Shown piece after piece: positions 19,901 through 28,398 of a stretch of DNA of 64,000 bases (the first letter of the stretch is position 1; every line of letters starts with the position of its first letter). The stretch lies in NCBI GenBank assembly GCA_942492125.1, contig CALODM010000039.1:1-64000 (forward strand). The letters run 5' to 3'. A program made the translations under genes and the position numbers. The notes below the pieces were generated by a model that made no database searches, was not told the origin of the DNA, and saw nothing but the letters and a program-made list of their open reading frames with translations. Source of the DNA: BCD1 sp942492125. Lineage in GTDB: Bacteria > Bacteroidota > Bacteroidia > Chitinophagales > Saprospiraceae.

Positions 19901-21292
19901 CTATGGGCACCATTTAACAACGATTACCCTCTCAATGATCTTTCCAATTTCGGTGTCGACTTCAACGAGGTAGACTCCCGGTGTATATCCACTCAAATCG
20001 ATTTGATGGTCAATAGTTTTTTCCCTAAACTCGTATTGATATAAGGAGTTGCCTGAAATGTTGAAAAGCCTTAAAATACCACTGGTGTTGCACCTTAATG
20101 AAACATGGACATTTAGATTCCTGCTGGCGGGATTGGGAAATATGTTATAATCCATTAGAAGTTCCTCGGAAGTGGGCGTATTGATCTGGGTTAATAAGTT
20201 TACCAAGGATTGACAAGGAAGCCCTCCAGCAACCACGAGTACCGAATCCGTTCCTGCAACTGCATGGCTCACCAGTGGCCCCGGGAGGTACGAAAAGGAC
20301 CAGGAATCGCTGGCGTCGTCATAAATATCTATGATCCTCGAATCACAAGTCCACAAGTTGGCATACAGGCCGGTATAGATATCCATTTTTCCTCCACCGA
20401 CAAAATAAGCTTTGTTGCCAACCGTACCTGCATTAACAGCACCCATAAAAGCTCTGGGGCTGGAAAGCGCAGCTGTTGTCCAGGTACTGTCTGAAGTGTC
20501 AAATATATCGATCGTGTAACTTCTGGTATTTTCTGAGGTCATTCCCCCGGCAAAAATGGCTTTATTGCCTACAGCGGTTGCACCAATGAATGCTCTTGCC
20601 TCAGAGAGGGAGTCTATGCTCCATTCTCCTGTTATGAAATTATATATATCTACCCTTTTCGATATGGTCTTGCCCGCCCATCCACCGGCAAAGATGGCAT
20701 AGTCTCCGGCAACAACAGCAGCCCGGGCATCCCTGGCTTCGGAAAGTGTGGCTATTGACCAGTCCCTTGTTTCGGTATCGTAAATATCTACAATATCCTC
20801 AACCATGGAAAAATTATGCCTCAATCCACCGGCAAAAATTACCGTATTATCTTTGGCTACGGCACTGGTCACCCTGGGTACGGAAAGGTACTCCACGGTC
20901 CACCGGCCCGTTTCGGCATGAAAAATGTCCACCTCTGCATAGTCCACCTCAGACCAGTTCTTCTTTCCTCCGGCAAAAAAGACCTTGTTGTCACAGGCAA
21001 CCACTGCCGGCAAACTCCTGGCCACTGAAAGTTGATGAGAAAAATCCCATTCTTCGGTTTCCGTATTATAGATCTCCACGCTGGCCACCGGGAAATTGCC
21101 AAAGCAATGCACGCCGCCCGCAAAATAAGCACTGGTACCTAAGGCAGCGGCACCGGCCTTTTCTATTTGTTCCAGGGGATTTGCTGGTGGTAGCGAAATA
21201 TAGGTGGTTGAGATACAAATGGTCAAAAATAGGGCCAGTGAAATTTTAAGGTATCGCCCGGGTCTTGATAAACTTATTGCTCTTGTTTTCAT
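19901..21292 (-). CDS. Kelch C: secreted kelch beta-propeller with T9SS domain
   Basis: 463 residues from ATG 21292 (MKTRAISLSRPGRY), preferred over an upstream ATG because it gives a compact signal segment (ISLALFLTICIST). It has six to seven kelch units of ~48 residues (AIFAGG...VDIYD...W...LSEAR), a Cys pair per lateral loop in places, then a sorting domain (YNIFPNPASRNLNVHV...). It ends VVKWCP rather than the VVE of the other paralogues, a short C-terminal extension that might affect T9SS processing. Intact, unlike kelch A and B. Probably transcribed separately from kelch D, since a terminator lies between them. Confidence 0.92.
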   Translation of the reverse strand: MKTRAISLSRPGRYLKISLALFLTICISTTYISLPPANPLEQIEKAGAAALGTSAYFAGGVHCFGNFPVASVEIYNTETEEWDFSHQLSVARSLPAVVACDNKVFFAGGKKNWSEVDYAEVDIFHAETGRWTVEYLSVPRVTSAVAKDNTVIFAGGLRHNFSMVEDIVDIYDTETRDWSIATLSEARDARAAVVAGDYAIFAGGWAGKTISKRVDIYNFITGEWSIDSLSEARAFIGATAVGNKAIFAGGMTSENTRSYTIDIFDTSDSTWTTAALSSPRAFMGAVNAGTVGNKAYFVGGGKMDIYTGLYANLWTCDSRIIDIYDDASDSWSFSYLPGPLVSHAVAGTDSVLVVAGGLPCQSLVNLLTQINTPTSEELLMDYNIFPNPASRNLNVHVSLRCNTSGILRLFNISGNSLYQYEFREKTIDHQIDLSGYTPGVYLVEVDTEIGKIIERVIVVKWCP

Positions 21293-21390
21293 GATGTATG
21301 GTTTTAAGGGGGCTAAAAATTCCTGTTTCAACGGGAGCCTTATTTGTCAGGTCGGGAATGCTCTAAAATTTTGAATATGTCCAAGAAAAC

Positions 21391-21424
21391 AAAAAGCTCT
21401 TTAACTCAATATAAAGGGCTTTTT
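21391..21424 (-). terminator. Terminator after kelch D
   Basis: AAAAAGCTCTTT (21391-21402) pairs with AAAGGGCTTTT (21413-21424), with one mismatch; U-rich on either strand. Lies 65 bp beyond the kelch D stop. Confidence 0.6.
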
Positions 21425-21488
21425 GCTTGGTTTTTTAAGTTGTGCTTGCCTCCTTTTTAGGGGCATTTGGCATTTTGGGGCAAAAGGA

Positions 21489-22892
21489 TTATTCATTAAC
21501 CACCACTTTTTCGATAATCCTTCCGGTATCTGTCCGGACTTCAAGCAGGTAAATACCTGGTGGGTATGAACTAACATCAATTTGATGGTCTATATCTGTC
21601 ACATCGAATTTTTGCTGGAATAAAGCCTTGCCTGTGATATTAAAGAGTGTCAAAAAACCATCGGTTTTATGCGGGAAGGTAACATTGATATTCAAATGGC
21701 TGCTGGCAGGATTGGGGACAATGGTATATTCTATTTTAGGATCCCCGAAAGTTTCCTGGTTGGTGGTGGTCAACACATACCTGTCTACAAGGGTTCCGCA
21801 GGAAGGAACGCCGCCAGCTACAAGTACCTGACCAATTTCACCCGACTCAATTCCTACGACGGTATGGTTTACCTTATGCCTTGTCAGGAAAAATACCCCC
21901 CAGCCATTCTCTTGGCTATAATTATCTACAATGTCATAGCCAATACTCCAGGAGAGATTGTTCAGGTTTAAGAGACCTCCATTAATAAAAAATGCTCTGT
22001 CAAAAACTGTGGTGGAGTTTGTGTTGCCCAAAAAAGACCTCGGAAACCAAAGGTGTTCTACAGACCACTCGCCGGTTTTTGAATCGTACACATCAACTAT
22101 ATCACTACTGAGATTCTCCCGGGTCACCCCACCGGCAAAATAGGCCTTGTTCCCAGAGGCAGTGGCTGCCAGGAATCCTCTTGCCAAAGACAAGGTATCC
22201 ATAGTCCATTCTCCGGTTGAAAAATGGTAAATGTCTACAGTATTGGAGACCGTTTGTCCGTTATAGCCTCCGGCAAACATGGCCAGATCACCCACGACAA
22301 CCGCCGCTCTGGCATCCCTGGCCTCGGAAAGACTGTCTATGGTCCAGGTGCCTGTCTGGGCGTCATAAATGTCAACGATATTAGTGAATTTTGTAGCAGG
22401 TATTATTTCGGATATGCCGCCAGCAAAGAGGACTATATCGCCTTTGCTTACCGCGGAGGTCATTCGCGGCACGGACAGGTGTTCGACGGTCCATTCGCAG
22501 GCACTTACATCCAGGATGTCCACCTCCGATAATAGTTTTGACGCGGGCCAGTTAAAAATAGCCCCACCGGCAAAAAGTACCTTGTTTTCAGTGGCAGCAG
22601 CAGCGATCAACGCACGACCAACGGATAATTCCTGAGGAGGATCCCAGGTATCCATGGCTGCATCGTAAATCTCTACCTTGCTACTGAAAGAATTAGTGCC
22701 GCAAAGTTGTCCCCCTGCAAAGTAGGCTTTTGAATCCAGGGAAGTTGCTCCAATAAAATATTTTCCCTCAGATAAATTGGTTTGTTCCCATTGGGCAATG
22801 GCGGTAAGGGTCGAAAAAAATATTAAGATGAACAGTAACATCGTCACGGGCCACCTTTGAAAAGGTATCCGGATGTGAATTTGTTTTTCCAT
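21489..22892 (-). CDS. Kelch D: secreted kelch beta-propeller with T9SS domain
   Basis: 467 residues, intact. Signal peptide to about residue 34 (LLFILIFFSTLTAIAQ). Kelch units repeat AYFAGG / VEIYDAA..TW / ELSVGR with conserved spacing, enough for a seven-bladed propeller including a partial last blade. A T9SS domain starts YTIVPNPASSHLN and ends IIEKVVVNE. The C-terminal domain is closest to that of kelch B (GKALFQQKFDVT vs GKAIFQQKFDVT). It lies just downstream of the regulator remnant, matching the regulator-kelch order of the first block. Ligand unknown. Confidence 0.93.
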   Translation of the reverse strand: MEKQIHIRIPFQRWPVTMLLFILIFFSTLTAIAQWEQTNLSEGKYFIGATSLDSKAYFAGGQLCGTNSFSSKVEIYDAAMDTWDPPQELSVGRALIAAAATENKVLFAGGAIFNWPASKLLSEVDILDVSACEWTVEHLSVPRMTSAVSKGDIVLFAGGISEIIPATKFTNIVDIYDAQTGTWTIDSLSEARDARAAVVVGDLAMFAGGYNGQTVSNTVDIYHFSTGEWTMDTLSLARGFLAATASGNKAYFAGGVTRENLSSDIVDVYDSKTGEWSVEHLWFPRSFLGNTNSTTVFDRAFFINGGLLNLNNLSWSIGYDIVDNYSQENGWGVFFLTRHKVNHTVVGIESGEIGQVLVAGGVPSCGTLVDRYVLTTTNQETFGDPKIEYTIVPNPASSHLNINVTFPHKTDGFLTLFNITGKALFQQKFDVTDIDHQIDVSSYPPGIYLLEVRTDTGRIIEKVVVNE

Positions 22893-23070
22893 TTTCTTGG
22901 TTTTTATACAGGGGGAAATTTACTTTTTTCAGAGCAGTGGAAAGGATATTCAATATGAGAGAAAGTAGGGTGGTCGAGAGATCTCAGGCAGGGTGTTCAG
23001 AAGTATTGAAAAGGATTTTACCTTTCTGATTACTTTCAATTTAAGGATAATTTAGCAATTGTAACGATCT

Positions 23071-23149
23071 GTTTATCCAATGGTTTATCCAATGGTTTAT
23101 CTAATGGCTGAAGAGGCTTTTTTACCGTTGGATAAACCGTTGGATCAAT
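23071..23149. repeat. Iteron-like 12-bp repeats, three direct and two inverted
   Basis: GTTTATCCAATG occurs at 23071, 23083 and (one change) 23095, head to tail. After a 19-bp gap come two inverted units at 23126 and 23138 (CGTTGGATAAAC, CGTTGGATCAAT). A partial direct copy is at 23365-23375. The 783-bp gap 22893-23682 has no gene. Confidence 0.75.
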
Positions 23150-23396
23150 GATCATCAGGTGGACAAGATGTTCATTAACATAATTAGCCATGATATAACA
23201 AAACAGACCCTTAGGCAAAACATTAAAGGGACTGTTTTCCGGGGGTTATTTTGGATGTTTCTTTAAAAAACATTTGTTTTTTTGAGGTTAAGTTCTAATC
23301 ATTAATAAGCACCTTTTTAGTTACTTTATCCTGGAGCTATTGACTACCAGAGAGGATATATAAAGTTTATCCAATTTCCCGTAAAATGCTTGCTCC

Positions 23397-23426
23397 ATTG
23401 TAACAAAAATTTACACTATTGTAACA
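23397..23426. promoter_or_regulatory. Direct repeat ATTGTAACA with 21-bp pitch
   Basis: Two identical 9-mers start at 23397 and 23418, two helical turns apart; a third ATTGTAAC is at 23058. The spacing suits a dimeric AraC-type regulator, and the region lies between the regulator remnant and kelch D. Function inferred only. Confidence 0.35.
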
Positions 23427-23682
23427 TTTCTTGAAAATACCTGTTTGAGGCAGTACCAGTTTTTAATACTGGTTGGTAGTAGCAGTCTTCAGCCCACAGT
23501 AACCAGCAACCAGCCTGGCACATCCTCTCTGCGATAAGTTCCTACCAATATTTAAAAGCCTTTTGCTTCCTCATGTAGACCGGCCCACCATCAAATTGAA
23601 TTCATCATCCTCAGCGAAGAGTTTCCTTATTGTTTTACACAAAGCCTTCATTTTTTGAAAATATAGTGAAGGATTCTACATG

Positions 23683-24433
23683 CTACATACAAGCTCCGTA
23701 GAAAGTACCCAACCAAATGTTCCCGCGTTTATCTTCCAGCATACACGATACATAGGAAGAAGGGAGCCCCTGGTCCACATCCAGGTATTGAATATTATGA
23801 GTAGCGGCATCTTAATAACGCGGAGGTAATGCGGCAGCTGGTTTTTTATGGATAGCAGGTACAACTTTCCCTGTTGCAGAATGGGTATTTCGGAAAGGTA
23901 TGTATCCTTATAGATGCCACTCACGGGGTTGTCATTTTCAGGGTTAATGGTCAACTTTTCAGAAAACAACTCGCCGGAACGGAGGGTATCCCCCTGGATG
24001 ATGATCTCTGTCGACACAGGAGTTTTTTTAGCGCAATGGTTTTTAGAGAATCTTCGGTTATCGAAATGGTAGTGAGCTGGTCTGGAACCTTGTGTTTGCC
24101 GGAGTTTATAGATATGACCTTAGGGGGACTTGCCTTGATTTTGTTCGGAATAAAGGATATATCATAAAGGAAAACCCTGAAATGTGCGGGGAAAGACCTG
24201 CCGGTTTTCATTGTGTCGCCTCTGTCGCCCACAAGAGGAGAAATATTGTCGCCGGAAAATTGATTTAGTGAATAGCCGGCAGAAGTGTCCAGTACAACAA
24301 CCTTAGGGGCAAGGAATAAGCCGGGCATTTGCTCCCTCGTGTTTTGCTCTTCATAGTGGCATTCTGCAAGACACAAAGCCAAATTATAATATAAAAGGGT
24401 GTCTCTCAAGGTTTTATGGCTAGGTAGAACCAC
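23683..24433 (-). pseudogene. Truncated 5' remnant of a second hybrid regulator
   Basis: In two frames this matches the first ~215 residues of the 1474-residue regulator. Shared landmarks are LLYYNLALCLAEC (vs LLYFILALFLAAC), NQFSGDNISPLVGDRGDT, ISITEDSLK, IQGDTLRSG, then YLDVDQGLPSSYVSCMLEDKRGNIWLGT and a stop at 23683. The propeller, kinase and DNA-binding parts are gone, and a shift lies near 24015. It marks a lost regulator upstream of kelch D and C. Confidence 0.85.
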
Positions 24434-24606
24434 AAGTTACTCATTTATGGTCTATTTCACAAATCTTGTTTTTGGGCGTATCAACATAATTTATCAGCCT
24501 GAAAATGAAGGTCTTATCAAACCCATTTTGCCAGACTTTAACGATCAGAAGGTTTGTCTTTCATAAACATCAAAAAATGGTTAAATTAGCTTTCAAAACA
24601 AAACAC

Positions 24607-25995
24607 ATGTTCAGCAGCACAACCTACACAGATCGCCAACAAAAATTACTAAGCCAGGTAAGTTCAGGCATCATCCTGATCATGGGCAATGACGATAGCC
24701 CCATGAACTACACCGATAATCCCTATCATTTCCGCCAGGACAGTACTTTTTTGTATTTCTTTGGCATCATCAGGCCAGGATTAGTCGCTTTGCTGGACAC
24801 TGTAGATTGCTCCGTATGTATTTACGGGGATGATTTTACAGTGGAAGATGTGGTATGGATGGGTAAACTCCCAACGATCAAAGACCAGGCTGCTTTGTGT
24901 GGTGTTGACAAAACGGGGACACTCAAGGATTTGGCCAATCGGGTGCATCAGGCTGTTCGTAGTCAAGAAGCCATTCATTTTATCCCCCAATACCGACATC
25001 ATAATATTTTGAAACTGATGAAGCTTACCGGCAAGAGTGCCCGGGAAATTGAAAATGGCGCTTCCCCGGAATTGATAAAAGCCGTGGTGGCTCAGCGCAT
25101 TTACAAAACAGCAGAAGAACTTGTAGAGATCGAAAAAGGAGTCGATACCACCATCGATATGCATGTGGCAGCCATGAAAATGCTCAGGCCGGGCATGAAG
25201 GAACTCGATGTTGTGGTAGAAGTTGAAAAAATCGCCCGGGCTACCGGAGGGGAAATCTCCTTCCCAACCATTGCCACCATCAACGGACAAACCCTGCACA
25301 ATCATTACCATGGCAATATAGTCAAGGAAGGGCAGTTGTTTTTGCTGGACTGCGGTGCAGAAACGGCTATGGGTTATGCCGGTGACCTTTCCAGTACCTT
25401 TCCTGTGGGTAAAACTTTTTCAAGTTTACAAAAAGATGTTTTCAACCTGGTGCTTAAATCACATTATGCCGCTGTTGACATGCTTAAGCCGGGAGTTCCT
25501 TACAAACAGGTTCACCGGGCATCCTGTCTGGCCATCACAGAGGGATTGACAGACATGGGACTGATGAAAGGAAATCCCGAAGATGCTGTCGATGCAGGTG
25601 CCCACGCCTTGTTCTTCCCCTGTGGGACCGGACACATGATGGGACTGGATATCCATGACATGGAAAACCTGGGCGAAGAATTTGTCGGGTATGACGGACA
25701 ACCGAAAAGCAAACAATTTGGTCTGAAATCCTTAAGGCTGGGCAGAGCTCTTGAACCGGGATTCGTATTGACCATTGAACCTGGTATCTATTTTATCCCC
25801 GAACTTACGGATCAATGGAGAGCTGAAAAGAAATTTACCCAATTCCTCAATTACGACGAAATCGACAAATTCAGGAACTTCGGCGGTATCCGGAATGAAG
25901 AGAATTATTTGATCACCCCGGAAGGTAAACGACTGCTCGGCAATAAGCGGAAACCGATGACAGCTGAAGAGGTAGAAGCTTTGCGGGTATGGTGA
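24607..25995 (+). CDS. Xaa-Pro aminopeptidase (M24B family)
   Basis: 462 residues from ATG 24607 (MFSSTTYTDRQQKLL), chosen because family members start close to this creatinase-like N-terminal domain; ATG 24577 is possible. It has the pita-bread fold metal ligands in order: Asp in LLDCGAE, Asp in YAGDLSSTF, His in GTGHMMGLDIHD, Glu in TIEPGIYF and Glu in GGIRNEENYLI. It releases N-terminal residues before proline in the cytoplasm with two metal ions, usually manganese. Stand-alone gene, no signal peptide. Confidence 0.95.
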   Translation: MFSSTTYTDRQQKLLSQVSSGIILIMGNDDSPMNYTDNPYHFRQDSTFLYFFGIIRPGLVALLDTVDCSVCIYGDDFTVEDVVWMGKLPTIKDQAALCGVDKTGTLKDLANRVHQAVRSQEAIHFIPQYRHHNILKLMKLTGKSAREIENGASPELIKAVVAQRIYKTAEELVEIEKGVDTTIDMHVAAMKMLRPGMKELDVVVEVEKIARATGGEISFPTIATINGQTLHNHYHGNIVKEGQLFLLDCGAETAMGYAGDLSSTFPVGKTFSSLQKDVFNLVLKSHYAAVDMLKPGVPYKQVHRASCLAITEGLTDMGLMKGNPEDAVDAGAHALFFPCGTGHMMGLDIHDMENLGEEFVGYDGQPKSKQFGLKSLRLGRALEPGFVLTIEPGIYFIPELTDQWRAEKKFTQFLNYDEIDKFRNFGGIRNEENYLITPEGKRLLGNKRKPMTAEEVEALRVW

Positions 25996-26023
25996 TTTCT
26001 CGTTGATTTAAGCTTGCAGCCCT

Positions 26024-26142
26024 ACTGGACATTTAATTTAAAAAACACATAGTCACATAGATAACATAGCTTTTATGATTGATTTTCAGTCTAAACCTGT
26101 GTGTGCTTTGTGTCTTTGTGTTTCGAATTTGAAATTTGTCCA
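26024..26142. repeat. ~120-bp dispersed repeat with CTGGACA ends (copy 2)
   Basis: Partner of 18041-18160. It begins CTGGACATTT and ends AAATTTGTCCAG, i.e. short terminal inverted repeats. It lies in the 360-bp gap before the S41-like protease; no gene there. Confidence 0.75.
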
Positions 26143-26355
26143 GAGATCGGGATTGAAGCTTTAATCCTTTATGTTCAATTCGTTTTGTGAATCGCAACGA
26201 CATCCACATCTGTTTTTTTATGGTTAGTCGGTTAAAACCATTTATACGTCCATTTACTTTCCCGATAGGCATATGGTTGTTGACAGACCTTTCTATTTCC
26301 ACTATTTTACAACCACCATTACTGAAACCTTGTCTTTCAAATAAAAAACTAACTT

Positions 26356-28017
26356 ATGAAGAACCTGATCCTACTATTGCTTTTACTCGTTTCCACAACT
26401 ATTTCTTTTGCCCAGGTCAATCAATCTGCCGAAAAATGGCAGGAGGATCTTCAATTCCTGCAGCAAACTGTTCACGAGGATTACAACTTCCTGTTTAAAA
26501 AAGTCAGCCAACGGGATTTTGATACTGCTGTTAAAAATCTGTACAGTGAAATTCCCCAAATGGAGGAGCATGAGATCATCGTTGGTTTTGCCCGGATAAT
26601 CTCCTTATTTGGCTATGGACATACAGCCCTTTGGCTGTACCCCAGAGAGCAGGGGGGGCAATTTAATTTCCACCAGGTACCTTTTAACATGATGGCTTTT
26701 AGCGACGGCATTTACCTTCAGGGAGTGCATAAAGATTATTACAATGGTCTGGGTGCCCGGGTACTGGAAGTAGAAGGTATGCCCATTGAAGAGGTGGTTA
26801 AAAAAGTCAAACCTGTTTTCCCGGCAGAGAATGACCAGTTCTTCAAAGCTTATGGGCTTAACTACCTGGGAATCCCCGAAATTTTGCATGCCCAAAAGAT
26901 AACGAAAGAACTAAAACCAGAGGTGACCCTGACCTTGAAAAAGGACGGCTTTACTTTCCGGCAGACCTATAAGGCAGCTCCGGTTGGAAAATTCCCCGGG
27001 CATTACGGTTATGTTCAGGGTTCGGAAGAATGGCTGGATGCCAGGAATGAAGGAACATTGCCGCTTTACCTGAAAGATCTTGAAACAATATATTTCTACG
27101 AATATTTGCCGGAATATAAAACCGTTTACGTACGTCAAAGTCAGATCCAGGATGATCCGTCAATGGCTATTCCGGAGTTTTACGAGCAGGTTTTTAATTT
27201 CATCGAGGAAAATGATGTTGAGAAACTGGTCATCGATGTCCGACTGAATGGCGGTGGGAATAACTACAAAAACAAACCTATTGTCAAAGGCGTCATCCGC
27301 AGCGATAAGATCAATCAGCCGGGCAAATTCTTTGTCATCACTGGCCGTCGCACCTTTTCCGCCTGCCAAAACCTGGTCAATGAGCTGAGTAATTATACAG
27401 AAGTTACCTTTGTTGGAGAACCCACCGGAGAGAATATTAATTTCTATGGGGATAACCAGGAAGTCGTTTTGCCCAATAGTAAAATACCGGTTCGATTATC
27501 CTTTGCCTGGTGGCAGGACAAACCACAATGGGAGGATGGTCCATGGACGGCGCCTCATCTGGCCGTAGAGATGAGTTTTGAAGATTACCAAAATAATCTC
27601 GATCCCGTTTTGCAGGCAGCCCTCGATTTTTCTGCCGATAATTTCATTTTAGATCCTATGGCCTATTTTACGGAACTTTTTCAGTCGGGCAAGGTTGAAA
27701 AACTACAATCCGAAGCTGTCCGGATGATCAGTGATCCTGTATATAAGTTTTTTGATTTTGAAGGGGAGTTCAATACCGCCGGCTACCGGTTACTCAATAG
27801 TGGGCAGATAGAGTCAGCAGTCCAGGTATTCGGCTTTGTGACCATGCTTTTCCCGGATTCGGCGAATGCCTTGGACAGCCTGGCGGAAAGCTTGTGGAAA
27901 GCGGGAGATATCGAAAAAGCCAGGCAGCTTTACCAAAAGGTTATTTCCATGGATCCGGATGGCCCGACCGGAAAAAATGCCAGGAAAATGCTGAAGGAGA
28001 TGGAAGGCAGGGAGTAA
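26356..28017 (+). CDS. Secreted S41-like (tail-specific) protease with C-terminal TPR segment
   Basis: 553 residues with a clear signal peptide (NLILLLLLLVSTTISFAQ). It has an N-terminal helical region, a PDZ-like middle (LGARVLEVEGMPIEEVV), then the S41 core: LVIDVRLNGGGNN, GRRTFSACQ (candidate nucleophile Ser 335) and FVGEPTGENINFYG. The last ~80 residues (GYRLLNSGQIESAVQVFGF...AGDIEKARQLYQKVI) read as two TPR-like repeats. No T9SS domain, so probably periplasmic. The C-terminal TPR is often seen in Bacteroidota S41 homologues. Substrate unknown. Confidence 0.85.
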   Translation: MKNLILLLLLLVSTTISFAQVNQSAEKWQEDLQFLQQTVHEDYNFLFKKVSQRDFDTAVKNLYSEIPQMEEHEIIVGFARIISLFGYGHTALWLYPREQGGQFNFHQVPFNMMAFSDGIYLQGVHKDYYNGLGARVLEVEGMPIEEVVKKVKPVFPAENDQFFKAYGLNYLGIPEILHAQKITKELKPEVTLTLKKDGFTFRQTYKAAPVGKFPGHYGYVQGSEEWLDARNEGTLPLYLKDLETIYFYEYLPEYKTVYVRQSQIQDDPSMAIPEFYEQVFNFIEENDVEKLVIDVRLNGGGNNYKNKPIVKGVIRSDKINQPGKFFVITGRRTFSACQNLVNELSNYTEVTFVGEPTGENINFYGDNQEVVLPNSKIPVRLSFAWWQDKPQWEDGPWTAPHLAVEMSFEDYQNNLDPVLQAALDFSADNFILDPMAYFTELFQSGKVEKLQSEAVRMISDPVYKFFDFEGEFNTAGYRLLNSGQIESAVQVFGFVTMLFPDSANALDSLAESLWKAGDIEKARQLYQKVISMDPDGPTGKNARKMLKEMEGRE

Positions 28018-28095
28018 GGCAGACTTCGGCCTGTTTTGGTCTGTCATTCAATAGCTGTCCGATCCTGAGGCTATAAACCTCAACCAACGATCCTA

Positions 28096-28131
28096 TTTAC
28101 ACCGGGGGGCAACGCAGTCGCCCGGTGTAAA
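28096..28131. terminator. Strong hairpin after the S41-like gene
   Basis: Perfect 11-bp arms TTTACACCGGG / CCCGGTGTAAA, loop 14 bases. No long T-run follows. The remaining part of 28018-28398 has no gene; a TAAATTTG box at 28237-28244 could be a -7 element for the next gene. Confidence 0.6.
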
Positions 28132-28398
28132 ATAACTTATGGTCATTAACGCTTGCAGTATTAAAGTAATACTCTCATCCAATCCTTCCGGATGAATCTG
28201 TAACCTTTAACGAGCTGCAATTCGGGATATTTTGTTTAAATTTGTCTGAGGATACAAGGTTCTGCAGGGCGAGGTATTTAAGTTTGCCATCCTCAAGTAT
28301 TGTATCTTCCTCTATCTACCTTTCTTGTTTTGTGGCCCATTTCGGCCACTCCCGATTATTTTTCCCATTAGATTCTCATTTATCAAAACCAGCAGGCT

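Noticed and set aside
23071..23149. Iterons as a CRISPR array or replication origin
   Set aside because: Units are 12 bp with no spacers, too short for CRISPR; no replication initiator gene or DnaA-box cluster nearby.
23036..23218. 60-codon minus-strand ORF with LDKPLDKPLDKQ
   Set aside because: It is a translation of the 12-bp iterons; no coding signature.
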